Shown one piece after another: positions 45,082-52,926 of a stretch of DNA of 64,000 bases. The notes below the pieces were generated by a model that saw only the letters and a program-made list of their open reading frames with translations, was not told the origin of the DNA and did not search any database. The stretch spans positions 92,020 to 156,019 of the forward strand of contig JAHBYX010000004.1 of assembly GCA_019635735.1 (NCBI GenBank). The letters are read 5' to 3'. The stretch is from Mesorhizobium sp. (GTDB taxonomy: Bacteria > Pseudomonadota > Alphaproteobacteria > Rhizobiales > Rhizobiaceae). Every line of letters begins with the position of its first letter. Position 1 is the first letter of the stretch. The position numbers were made by a program, and so were the translations under genes.

Positions 45082-45420
45082 CGTGTGCTCCTTCGATCTG
45101 GAACCAGAACACGCAGGGACGCGAAAGGTTCGCTTCCGAAAGACTCGAGTCCGCTTTCCCAACATCCATCGGGTCGTAACGGGCTAGCCCGCGAAGACCG
45201 GGTCTTGGGAAAGGATTATCGCAGGTCGATAAGATTTGAGCTTCTGAATCAACCATCGTCTCACAGACCTTGCCGCATTCTTACGACACCCACAGGGCAG
45301 GGCGGCCGTCGCCATCCCGGCACGTGAGAGGTTGCGAACATCGCCGTCATAGAACATCCAAGTGTCGCGCCTGCGACCCGTTTCGGACTGGACGCAGAGG
45401 GCGACGGACGCGAATTCGCC
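45082..45420. other. Intergenic region without a recognisable gene
   Basis: 339 bases between the SDR and the PAP2 gene, whose starts diverge. It should hold both promoters, but I found no convincing boxes, repeats or small gene in it. Confidence 0.4.
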
Positions 45421-46347
45421 TTGGTCATCGTGATGGGGGCCTATGTGGCCATAGCGGTGGCGATTTTTCCGACGCATTTCGCAGCGTTCCTGTGGTCGAA
45501 CGTCATGGCCTTGGCCAGCGGCGCATTGGTGCCCGCGCTGTTGCTCGCCGCGTATTCGCTTTATCGAGGCCGGGAGGCGGTAAGGTCACGCGCCGCCATC
45601 GGCAACAAGTCCGCCTTTCTCCTGTTCGGTGCATATGCCGCCTACCTGACCGCCTATACGACCTACAAGTTCAACATCCCGGCGATCGTCCCCTTCTACG
45701 CCGACGGATTGCTGGCTGAGGTCGATCGCCTCATTCACGGGACCGATCCGTGGCGCATCGCGCACGGTATGGCGGGCGATTGGTGGCGGTACCTTGTCGT
45801 TCAGGCCTATTCTCACATGTGGTTTGCTGCCTGGTTCGGCACCGTGCTCTACGCAATCGCCTATGCGCGACCGGGCGACCGGGCCCGCTATCTCTGGGGC
45901 AACGTGCTGACGCTGGCCGTCGTCGGAACGATACTCGCCACCCTGCTTTCCTCGGCCGGCCCCAATTTCCCTTCCATGTTCCCGGAGGGTGCGCGGTTCA
46001 TCCCATTGCGCGCCGAGCTGGAGGCCAGCCCGGCCAATGCCAGTCTGCTCTTGTATATAGACTATCTCCGGGATGCATATTTCCAGCCTGCCGGTGCAAT
46101 CGGCACCGGGATATCGGCAATGCCCAGCGTGCATGTGGCGATAGCGGTGCTCAACGCGTGGTTCTATTCGAGCCTCGGACGAAGGCGCGGCCTCGTCGCA
46201 TGGCTGTTCGCGGCACTCATCCTGTTCGGATCGGTCTATACCGGCTGGCACTACGCCGTAGACGGGTACGTCTCGATCGCCGTCGTGTCGCTGATTTGGT
46301 GGGCGGCTTGCCGCTGGATCGTTCCACTTCGGCCTGCCGAGGCTTAG
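45421..46347 (+). CDS. PAP2-family phosphatase (membrane)
   Basis: About 300 residues, six membrane segments, with the PAP2 phosphatase signature: SMFPEGARFIPLRAELE earlier, AIGTGISAMPSVHVAIAVLN (the SxxxH part) and YTGWHYAVDGYVSIAVV (the HxxxxxD part). It resembles the PAP2_3 branch that includes inositol-phosphorylceramide synthase-like enzymes. The start is uncertain: TTG at 45421, GTG at 45430 or ATG at 45433; the frame is closed by a stop at 45349. Probably hydrolyses a lipid phosphate at the membrane. Confidence 0.82.
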   Translation: MVIVMGAYVAIAVAIFPTHFAAFLWSNVMALASGALVPALLLAAYSLYRGREAVRSRAAIGNKSAFLLFGAYAAYLTAYTTYKFNIPAIVPFYADGLLAEVDRLIHGTDPWRIAHGMAGDWWRYLVVQAYSHMWFAAWFGTVLYAIAYARPGDRARYLWGNVLTLAVVGTILATLLSSAGPNFPSMFPEGARFIPLRAELEASPANASLLLYIDYLRDAYFQPAGAIGTGISAMPSVHVAIAVLNAWFYSSLGRRRGLVAWLFAALILFGSVYTGWHYAVDGYVSIAVVSLIWWAACRWIVPLRPAEA

Positions 46348-46374
46348 CGGCAGAATATTCTCGCCTCCTCCCAA

Positions 46375-46396
46375 GGAATGCCCCAAAGCAGTCGTC
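46375..46396 (+). promoter_or_regulatory. Candidate ECF promoter of the sigma factor gene
   Basis: GGAAT and CGTC separated by 13 bases, inside CCCAAGGAATGC. The same CCCAAGGAA(T/C)GC with identical 13-base spacing to CGTC occurs at 47098-47119 within the next gene. ECF promoters use GGAA-type and CGTC-type boxes. The spacing is shorter than the usual 16-17, so this is tentative. Confidence 0.4.
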
Positions 46397-46408
46397 CAAG
46401 GAACAGAG

Positions 46409-46969
46409 ATGGCCTTGGCAACGGAAGACACCGGCGCGCCGGACGAGGATCTGATCGCGCACGCGAAAGCGGGCGACCGCGAGGCGTTCGCCGAGCTGGT
46501 CGCGCGGCACTATGACTTCGTCTTCCGCGTCGCCTGGAAGTGGTGCGGGAAGAAAGCCGACGCCGAGGATATCGCGCAGGAGGTCTGCGCGCGGCTCGGC
46601 CGGTCGATCCGCTCCTTTGCCGGGCAGGGGGCGTTCACGACCTGGCTCTACGCGCTGACTCTGAACGTCGCGCGCGACCAGGGGCGCCGGGCGATGCGCG
46701 AGAGCCGCAAGGCGGAAGCGTTCGGCATTCACGCCGCCGCCTTCGGCGAGGCAATGCCGGAACCCGACGAGCGCGCCGATGCTCTGTGGGAGGCGGTGCG
46801 CAAGCTGCCGGACAAGCAGCGGCAAGCGGTGCTGCTCGTCTATGGCGAGGAACTGCCGCACGGCGACGCGGCCGAAATCATGGGATGCGCCGAGCCGACG
46901 GTCTCCTGGCACATCCACGAAGCGAAGAAACGGCTGAAAGTATTGATGCGATCGGCCGGGGAAGCGTGA
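46409..46969 (+). CDS. ECF-family RNA polymerase sigma factor
   Basis: A 186-residue sigma-70-type ECF factor. Region 2 is about residues 15-80 (DREAFAELVARHYDFVFRVA, KKADAEDIAQEVCARL, TWLYALTLNVARDQGRRA) and region 4 about 125-180 (LPDKQRQAVLLVYGEELPHG, AAEIMGCAEPTVSWHIHEAK). ATG at 46409 follows AAGGAAC. It overlaps the VWA gene by one base (TGATG). The partner protein has an N-terminal cytoplasmic tail and one membrane helix, so it may control this sigma factor. Confidence 0.95.
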   Translation: MALATEDTGAPDEDLIAHAKAGDREAFAELVARHYDFVFRVAWKWCGKKADAEDIAQEVCARLGRSIRSFAGQGAFTTWLYALTLNVARDQGRRAMRESRKAEAFGIHAAAFGEAMPEPDERADALWEAVRKLPDKQRQAVLLVYGEELPHGDAAEIMGCAEPTVSWHIHEAKKRLKVLMRSAGEA

Positions 46970-48993
46970 TGATGGACGACGACGATCTTTCGCGGCTCGG
47001 CCGCACGAAGGCTCCGACGCCCTCCAGGGCGGCGCGGGAGCGTGCGCTTTCGGCCGCGCTGGAAGCCTTCGACGAAAAAATCTCTCACGCGCCCCAAGGA
47101 ACGCGCCGCGGCGTGCGTCTCACCGACAAAGCAATCACGCTTTGGAGGTCTCTGATGTCGCGCAAACTCATCGCTAGTCCCGTCATGGCGGCCCTGATCG
47201 CCTTGCCGATCGCCGGCTATTCGGCCTTCTACCTGATGCAGACCTCGCCGCTGACGCAGCGGCTGGACACCGGCGGTCCCGGGCGCGTTGCCGCCCCGGG
47301 AGATGTTGCAAAGCCGAAAGCACAGCCAACGGGCGAGGCGCGCAAGGAAGTCGATCGCTCCGTCTCGATCGAGGAAAGCGAGGCCGCTCCGCCGGTGGCG
47401 GGACAGCCTGCGATGGCACCCGCACCTGAGTCGATGTCGGATCTCGGCGGGGCGGCGACGCGACAGGCCGCGCCCAATCGCGCAATGAGCCCGCTGACCG
47501 CGCAGGAGCGGATGATCGCGCCGCCTTCGCCCGACGCCGACGCCTTCATCGGCCAGCAGCCGAACACCGAGCGTCTAACCGAGTTCGACACCAATCCGGT
47601 GAAGTCGGCGCTCGAAAACCCGGTCTCGACCTTCTCGATCGACGTCGACACCGCGTCCTACGCCTTCGTGCGGCGCTCGCTGAAGGAGGGCATGCTGCCG
47701 CAGGCCGACACGGTGCGCGTCGAGGAGATGGTGAACTACTTCCCCTACGACTGGGCCGGCCCCGCCGATCGGGCGGAGCCGTTCAAGTCGACCGTCACGG
47801 TGATGCCTTCGCCGTGGAACGCGAACACCAAGCTGATGCACATCGCCATCAAGGGCTACGAGGTCCAGCAGGCGCAGAAACCAAAGGCGAACCTCGTCTT
47901 CCTGATCGACGTCTCCGGATCGATGGATGCGCCCGACAAGCTGCCGCTGCTGAAATCGTCGTTCCGGATGTTGGTCGACCGCTTGGCTGCCGACGACACG
48001 GTTTCGATCGTCACCTATGCGGGCAATGCCGGCACGGTGCTCGAGCCGACGAAGGCGTCCGACAAGGCGAAGATTCTGTCGGCGATCGACAATCTATCGC
48101 CGGGCGGATCGACGGCTGGCGAGGCCGGCCTGCGCGAGGCCTATCGGCTGGCGCAGTCCTCCTTCGTCAAGGGTGGCGTCAACCGCGTGATGCTCGCCAC
48201 CGACGGCGACTTCAATGTCGGCCAGACCGATGACGACGACCTGAAGCGGCTGATCGAGGAGAAGCGCGAGAGCGGCGTGTTCCTGTCGGTGCTGGGTTTC
48301 GGCCGCGGCAATCTGAACGACCGGATGATGCAGGAGATCGCCCAGAACGGAAACGGCCAGGCGGCCTATATCGACACGCTGGCCGAAGCCGAGAAGGCGC
48401 TGGTCGAGGAGGCTTCATCGACGCTGTTTCCGATCGCCAAGGACGTCAAGCTGCAGGTGGAGTTCAATCCGCAGCAGATCGCCGAATACCGGCTGATCGG
48501 CTACGAGACCCGGGCGCTGAACCGCGAGGACTTCAACGACGACAAGGTCGATGCCGGCGAGATCGGGTCGGGCCATTCGGTCACCGCGATCTACGAGATC
48601 ACGCCGAAAGGCAGCCCTGCGCAGCAGATCGACGACCTGCGCTACGGCCAGGCGAAGACGGACAATGCGGCCGGCATTGCCAATGCGGGCGAATATGCCT
48701 TCGTCAAGATCCGCTACAAGCTGCCGGACGAGGACGTGAGCAAGCTGATCACCACCCCGGTGACGTCGGCCAACGAGGTCGCCAGCTTCGACGCGGCGTC
48801 CGCCGACCAGCGCTTCTCGGTGGCCGTCGCCGCCTTCGGGCAGAAGCTGCGCGGGACCAGCCAGGTCGCGGGCTACGGCTACGACAGGATTTCGGAGGTC
48901 GCCGCCGCCGCGCGCGGGGCCGACACGTTCGGCTATCGCGCGGAGTTCCTCTCCCTCGTGCGCTTTGCCTCGGCGCTCGACGGCAGGCGGTAG
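46969..48993 (+). CDS. Membrane-anchored VWA protein (YfbK/DUF3520-type), partner of the sigma factor
   Basis: A 674-residue protein. Residues 1-62 form a charged cytoplasmic tail (MDDDDLSRLGRTKAPTPSRA), 63-90 one membrane helix (LIASPVMAALIALPIAGYSA), then a low-complexity linker, a vWF N-terminal domain (NPVSTFSIDVDTASYAFVRR), the VWA domain with MIDAS FLIDVSGSMDAPDKLPLLK near 310, and a C-terminal DUF3520 domain ending GYRAEFLSLVRFASAL. The tail may act as an anti-sigma segment (inference). An internal ATG at 47155 (MSRKLIASPV) has a strong GGAGG six bases upstream and a candidate ECF promoter before it, so a shorter form without the tail may also be made. Confidence 0.88.
   Translation: MMDDDDLSRLGRTKAPTPSRAARERALSAALEAFDEKISHAPQGTRRGVRLTDKAITLWRSLMSRKLIASPVMAALIALPIAGYSAFYLMQTSPLTQRLDTGGPGRVAAPGDVAKPKAQPTGEARKEVDRSVSIEESEAAPPVAGQPAMAPAPESMSDLGGAATRQAAPNRAMSPLTAQERMIAPPSPDADAFIGQQPNTERLTEFDTNPVKSALENPVSTFSIDVDTASYAFVRRSLKEGMLPQADTVRVEEMVNYFPYDWAGPADRAEPFKSTVTVMPSPWNANTKLMHIAIKGYEVQQAQKPKANLVFLIDVSGSMDAPDKLPLLKSSFRMLVDRLAADDTVSIVTYAGNAGTVLEPTKASDKAKILSAIDNLSPGGSTAGEAGLREAYRLAQSSFVKGGVNRVMLATDGDFNVGQTDDDDLKRLIEEKRESGVFLSVLGFGRGNLNDRMMQEIAQNGNGQAAYIDTLAEAEKALVEEASSTLFPIAKDVKLQVEFNPQQIAEYRLIGYETRALNREDFNDDKVDAGEIGSGHSVTAIYEITPKGSPAQQIDDLRYGQAKTDNAAGIANAGEYAFVKIRYKLPDEDVSKLITTPVTSANEVASFDAASADQRFSVAVAAFGQKLRGTSQVAGYGYDRISEVAAAARGADTFGYRAEFLSLVRFASALDGRR
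47098..47119 (+). promoter_or_regulatory. Candidate internal ECF promoter inside the VWA gene
   Basis: GGAAC-N13-CGTC within CCCCAAGGAACGC, matching the element before the sigma gene in sequence and spacing, 36 bases upstream of the internal ATG at 47155 with its GGAGG site. Confidence 0.35.
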
Positions 48994-49059
48994 CGGCGAG
49001 GGGCGGCACCTCCCGCACAGGTCTTTCCGGGATCGTGCCGCCCATGGGCGGGTGAGGCA

Positions 49060-49090
49060 GGCCGGCGGGGGAAACCCCGCCGGCCTTTTT
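49060..49090 (+). terminator. Rho-independent terminator after the VWA gene
   Basis: 11-bp stem GGCCGGCGGGG / CCCCGCCGGCC with a GAAA loop and TTTTT, 66 bases after the VWA stop. Confidence 0.92.
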
Positions 49091-49108
49091 CGTCTCCGGC
49101 GCCCCTTG

Positions 49109-49122
49109 AAAGATATATCTTT
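49109..49122. promoter_or_regulatory. Palindromic operator upstream of the PadR gene
   Basis: Perfect 14-bp palindrome AAAGATATATCTTT, 46 bases before the GTG start, followed by further ATAT-containing half-sites (ACGATATG, ACGATATAAC). PadR proteins often autoregulate through ATAT-centred palindromes. Confidence 0.6.
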
Positions 49123-49168
49123 TGTACGATATGTCGCATGAACGATATAACTTTGAAAGGAATATCCC

Positions 49169-49756
49169 GTGTTTGGACGACATCATAAGCACGGCTGCGG
49201 CGATTGGCGGATGGGCGGATCGGAAGGCCGTGGTCCCTTTGGCCGCGGACCCGGCGGTCGCGGCGGCCCGTTTGGGCGCCATCAAGGCGGACCTTTCGGC
49301 GGCCGCGGGCCGCGCAGGTTCGATCCCGGCGCGCTGCGGCTGGTCGTGCTCGGCCTGATCTCCGAGGAGCCGCGCCACGGCTACGACATCATCAAGGCGC
49401 TGGAGGCCATGTTCGAGGGCACATACAGCCCGAGCCCCGGCGCGATCTATCCGATGCTGCAGATGCTGGAAGAGGCCGACCTCGTCGCCTCAGAGGCCGA
49501 CGGCAACAAGCGCCTCTACAGGATCACCGAGGCGGGCACGTCCTATCTTACGGAGAACGCGGCCGAACTCGACGCCATCAAGGAGCAGATTCGCCACGTC
49601 TCCGGCCGGATGGGCGGTGCTGCCATCGGCGAGGAGATCCGCGAGCTGGGCTGGATGCTGCGCTCGAAACTCAGGGGCGGCGAGTGGTCGCGCGAACAGG
49701 TCGAGAAGGTGCGCGACATCCTTAAGAAGGCAAAGCGCGACATCGAGGATCTGTGA
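49169..49756 (+). CDS. PadR-family regulator with His/Gly/Arg-rich N-terminus
   Basis: A 195-residue regulator. Residues 1-48 are low complexity (FGRHHKHGCGDW, then repeated GPFGGRG units) with several His and one Cys that might bind metal. The winged helix of PadR follows (LRLVVLGLISEEPRHGYDII, EGTYSPSPGAIYPMLQMLEE, NKRLYRITEAG), then a long dimerisation helix. The start is GTG at 49169 after AAAGGAAT. No target efflux gene is adjacent; the palindrome upstream suggests autoregulation. Confidence 0.93.
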   Translation: MFGRHHKHGCGDWRMGGSEGRGPFGRGPGGRGGPFGRHQGGPFGGRGPRRFDPGALRLVVLGLISEEPRHGYDIIKALEAMFEGTYSPSPGAIYPMLQMLEEADLVASEADGNKRLYRITEAGTSYLTENAAELDAIKEQIRHVSGRMGGAAIGEEIRELGWMLRSKLRGGEWSREQVEKVRDILKKAKRDIEDL

Positions 49757-49765
49757 GGGCAAACG

Positions 49766-49788
49766 GCCGGCAGCGATGCCGGCTGTTT
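49766..49788. terminator. Hairpin between convergent padR and homocysteine methyltransferase genes
   Basis: GCCGGCA / TGCCGGC stem with a GCGA loop then TGTTTC. It has a weak T-run on the plus strand and serves the padR transcript. Confidence 0.6.
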
Positions 49789-49794
49789 CGTTCG

Positions 49795-50811
49795 TCACCC
49801 CCGCCCGCGGCGGCGCTCGCGGCGTTCGCCGCCGGCGCCGGCGCCGCTCTCGTTGGCCGGCTTGTTGCGCATCGGGCCGATGCGGGTGACGACGTCCGCC
49901 ACGCTCGGGCGGACCGACTTTACATGTCCGTCGATGGCGTCGCGCATTGCTCTCAGATGCACGAAGGACGTGCCGCAGCAGCCGCCGATGATCTTTGCGC
50001 CCGCGTCAATCGCGAGACGCGCGTAGTCGCCCATCAGTTCGGGCGTGCCGGAATAGTAGATTTCGGCGCCGCGGAATTCGGGAATGCCGCAATTGCCCTT
50101 GACCACCACGGTCGCCTCGGGGGCGGCATCGGTCATGTCGAGAAGCGAGGACAGGATATCGGACGCGCCGACGCCGCAATTGGCGCCGACCGCGACGGGC
50201 GATTGCGCCAGGCCGGAAACCACGCCGTGGATGTCCTTCGGATGAAGGCCCATCATCGAGCGGCCGGCGGTGTCGAAGGAGGCGGTGTACGTGTAGGGCA
50301 GGCCGACCTCGATCGCCGCCTCTGCCGCGGCGCGGATCTCGTCGGGCGCGGACATCGTCTCGATCCAGGCAACATCGGCGCCGCCGGCCTTCAGACCCTC
50401 GATCTGTTCGACGAAAGCTTCCACTGCCTCCGCATAGGTCATCGCGCCGAGAGGTTCGAGCAGCTCGCCGGTCGGGCCGACGGAGCCTGCCACGATCACC
50501 GGGCGGCCGGCCGCATCTGCGACGCTTCGCGCGATTGCCGCCGCAGCTCTGTTGAGTTCGTGCACGCGGTCCTGCGCGCTATGGAGCTTGAGGCGATAGC
50601 GGGTGCCGCCGAATGAGTTGGTGAGGATGATGTCGGCGCCGGCGTCGACGAAGCCCTGATGCAGGGCGACGATCTTGTCCGGATCGGCTGTGTTCCACAG
50701 TTCCGGCGCTTCACCCGCCGCCAGACCCATCGCGAACAGATTGGTGCCCGTGGCGCCGTCGGCGAGCAGCACGCCTTTCTCCGCAAGGAGGGCGTCGATC
50801 GGGTTGGTCAT
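49795..50811 (-). CDS. bmt: Betaine-homocysteine S-methyltransferase-like enzyme
   Basis: A 338-residue zinc homocysteine methyltransferase. N-terminal KGVLLADGATGTNLFAMGLA, then DIILTNSFGGTRYRLKLH, the first zinc Cys in VAVGANCGVGASD and the Cys pair in IIGGCCGTSFVHLRAMRD. Members use betaine, S-methylmethionine or DMSP-type donors to make methionine; betaine is favoured by the genomic context. The C-terminal 19 residues are Arg/Gly-rich (GAGAGGERRERRRGRG), as in several other C1 enzymes here. ATG at 50811 has no strong ribosome site. It lies 49 bases after the XRE regulator gene and behind a SahR-like operator. Confidence 0.88.
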   Translation of the reverse strand: MTNPIDALLAEKGVLLADGATGTNLFAMGLAAGEAPELWNTADPDKIVALHQGFVDAGADIILTNSFGGTRYRLKLHSAQDRVHELNRAAAAIARSVADAAGRPVIVAGSVGPTGELLEPLGAMTYAEAVEAFVEQIEGLKAGGADVAWIETMSAPDEIRAAAEAAIEVGLPYTYTASFDTAGRSMMGLHPKDIHGVVSGLAQSPVAVGANCGVGASDILSSLLDMTDAAPEATVVVKGNCGIPEFRGAEIYYSGTPELMGDYARLAIDAGAKIIGGCCGTSFVHLRAMRDAIDGHVKSVRPSVADVVTRIGPMRNKPANESGAGAGGERRERRRGRG

Positions 50812-50846
50812 GGCCGCGGCTTTCCGATGTGAGTGATCGGATAACG

Positions 50847-50866
50847 ATATAAAGAAGTCTTTATAT
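50847..50866. promoter_or_regulatory. SahR-like inverted repeat before the homocysteine methyltransferase gene
   Basis: ATATAAAG-AAGT-CTTTATAT: perfect 8-bp arms with a 4-base spacer. It resembles the operators of SahR-type ArsR regulators that sense S-adenosylhomocysteine and control methionine-cycle genes. It overlaps the stop codon of the XRE gene, so it could drive the methyltransferase gene separately. Confidence 0.6.
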
Positions 50867-51712
50867 GCGGTCAATAACCCCGTCGCGCAAGCCGCGGGCG
50901 AAGGCGGCGACCTCGTGTGCGTTCACCTCAGCCGCGCGGATCAGATTGTCGAAATGTCGGGTCAGGGTGCGGATCGGCTGAGTGGCATTGAGCACGAGAT
51001 ACATGTCGCCGACGTAGATCGCGGCGCGGATCGAGCCGAAGATCGTATAGGGGATCGAGTAGCGGACGCGGCCGTCGTAGAGATAGAGGCGGAAGGCCGG
51101 GTAAAGCTCGTCGATGAGGTCGGCCATATGGGCGAGCTGCCGGCGGCGCAGGCCGACCGGCGCGCCCGACCAGATGCCGCGGCCCTCGGCGAAGATCTCC
51201 AGCGTGTGCCGGGGCATGCAGACTTCCATGTCCGTCTCGGGGCGGCGGTTGTAGTCGACCCGGTACTGCGCCTCATCGATCTTGGCTTCCAGATTGCGAT
51301 GGGAGAAATGCGCCTCGTAGGCGATCAGCTCGTCCGAGCGCAGGAGATCCGGCAGGCCGGCCGGAACGTAGCGGATCTTGGTGCCGGCCGCCTCGGCGTG
51401 CCATTTGGCCAGCAGGGTCCGGTCGTAGCCGCCCTGTTCCTCCTCGATTTCGAGGCTTGCCCTCAGTTCGCCGGTCGAGCCTTCATCCTGCGACAGGCCG
51501 AGCAGCCAATCGAGCGAGACCTTGTGCTCGGCGGCGATCGACAGCAGCGTTTCAGCGCGGGGCAGGCGTGTCGTCGATCCCGATAGAAGCTGGGACAGTG
51601 CCGAACGGTCGATGCCGACCGAGGCGGCGAAGGCCGACTGACTTGTGCCGGCGCGTTCGACCAACCGCGCCAGACGTTCGCGAAAGAGGCCGGACAGATC
51701 CCGCTTATCCAT
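50861..51712 (-). CDS. XRE-family transcriptional regulator with C-terminal effector domain
   Basis: A 283-residue protein. The N-terminal helix-turn-helix is LARLVERAGTSQSAFAASVG then IDRSALSQLLSGSTTRLP (about 16-60). The C-terminal 200 residues (YEAHFSHRNLEAKIDEAQYR, DMEVCMPRHTLEIFAEGRGI, SIPYTIFGSIRAAIYVGDMY) form an unassigned ligand-sensing domain conserved in this group. It is followed by the homocysteine methyltransferase gene and probably cotranscribed. ATG at 51712 or GTG at 51715. Confidence 0.88.
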   Translation of the reverse strand: MDKRDLSGLFRERLARLVERAGTSQSAFAASVGIDRSALSQLLSGSTTRLPRAETLLSIAAEHKVSLDWLLGLSQDEGSTGELRASLEIEEEQGGYDRTLLAKWHAEAAGTKIRYVPAGLPDLLRSDELIAYEAHFSHRNLEAKIDEAQYRVDYNRRPETDMEVCMPRHTLEIFAEGRGIWSGAPVGLRRRQLAHMADLIDELYPAFRLYLYDGRVRYSIPYTIFGSIRAAIYVGDMYLVLNATQPIRTLTRHFDNLIRAAEVNAHEVAAFARGLRDGVIDRI

Positions 51713-51724
51713 CACAACTGCCCC

Positions 51725-51790
51725 ATTTGTTCACTTTGAAAAACAAATGAAGATTTTAGTGCGCAATGTCAACGAATTATGCGCATTGTC
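51725..51790. promoter_or_regulatory. Candidate XRE operators
   Basis: Inverted repeat ATTTGTT-N10-AACAAAT (51725-51731/51742-51748) immediately before the XRE start, and a direct repeat TGCGCAATGTC / TGCGCATTGTC at 51760-51770 and 51780-51790, 20 bases apart. Confidence 0.45.
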
Positions 51791-51873
51791 GCATTGCAGC
51801 ACAAGAATCCTCCTGACAGGATGCTGTCAGGAATCGGGCGGTTCCGAGCAAGAAAAGCAGTCGAAGGGGCAAA

Positions 51874-52881
51874 ATGGCGGGTCGGGGACAGCGGGGGCGC
51901 GGGCCGGGCGTCGAATGGCCGACGATGGCATTGATCGTCGGCAGCTACGGCGCCTGGCTCGCCGGGGGCCTGCTCCTTTATCCCGCCTGGCCAGTGGCGG
52001 CGCTCGTTCTCCTCTCCTTGACGCTGGCGTTGCATTCCTCGCTCATCCATGAGGCCCTGCACGGCCATCCGACACGGACGGGCTGGATCAACGAATTGCT
52101 CGTCGGACTGCCGCTCGGCCTCGTTTATCCCTACCGGCGCTACAAGTCGCTGCATCTCCAGCATCATGCCGACGAGCGGCTGACGGATCCGTTCGAGGAT
52201 CCGGAAAGCTACTACAAGGCGCGCTGGCAGCACGAGACGATGCCGCGTTGGCTGCAGGTGCTGCTGCGCATCAACAATTCGATGGTCGGCCGGCTCATCC
52301 TCGGTCCGCCGCTCGCCACCACCGGCTTCCTCGCGTCGGAAGCGCGTCTGCTTCTGGCCGGCGACCGGGGGGTGCGCCGCGCCTGGATCCATCACGCGAT
52401 CGGGCTTGCGATCCTGTTGCCGGTCGTTGTCTTCGCATTCGGTATTCCGCTCTGGCTCTATGTGCTCGTGCCGGTCTGGATCGGCCAGTCGATCCTCGCC
52501 GTGCGGACCTATGCCGAGCACCAGTGGTCGGAGCGGCCCGACGGGCGCACGATCATCGTCGAGCGCTCACCGCTCGCCTTTTTCTTCCTCAACAACAACC
52601 TGCATCTCGTGCACCACAAGCTGCCAACGGTGGCTTGGTACAAGTTGCCGGCCCTGTTCCGCGAACGGCGGGAGGAATGGGCGGCGATGAACGGCGGCTA
52701 CGTCTATCCGAACTATTTCGAGCTGATGAAGAGCTACGCCTTCCGCGTCAAGGAGCCCGTCGTGCACCCTGTGCTCAGGCAGCAGCCGGAGCCGGGCAGA
52801 GCGTTCCGGCCGCGCGTCAGGCAGCGCAGTCTCGGCGGGCTCGGCACGGCGCCCGTGCCGGCAGAGCCGCCGAAGGAGTAA
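51874..52881 (+). CDS. Fatty acid desaturase (membrane di-iron)
   Basis: A 335-residue integral membrane protein with the three His boxes of acyl desaturases: HEALHG (about 59), HLQHH (about 94) and HLVHH (about 245), and four membrane segments. It inserts a double bond or hydroxyl into a lipid acyl chain or a related substrate; AlkB-like hydroxylases share the boxes. ATG at 51874 follows GAAGGGG. It is upstream of the PhnD-like gene with 45 bases between. Confidence 0.9.
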   Translation: MAGRGQRGRGPGVEWPTMALIVGSYGAWLAGGLLLYPAWPVAALVLLSLTLALHSSLIHEALHGHPTRTGWINELLVGLPLGLVYPYRRYKSLHLQHHADERLTDPFEDPESYYKARWQHETMPRWLQVLLRINNSMVGRLILGPPLATTGFLASEARLLLAGDRGVRRAWIHHAIGLAILLPVVVFAFGIPLWLYVLVPVWIGQSILAVRTYAEHQWSERPDGRTIIVERSPLAFFFLNNNLHLVHHKLPTVAWYKLPALFRERREEWAAMNGGYVYPNYFELMKSYAFRVKEPVVHPVLRQQPEPGRAFRPRVRQRSLGGLGTAPVPAEPPKE

Positions 52882-52926
52882 CCGCGGCCCGTCTCGCGGA
52901 CCGTGACGGGGGAGGGTGTCTGAAGC

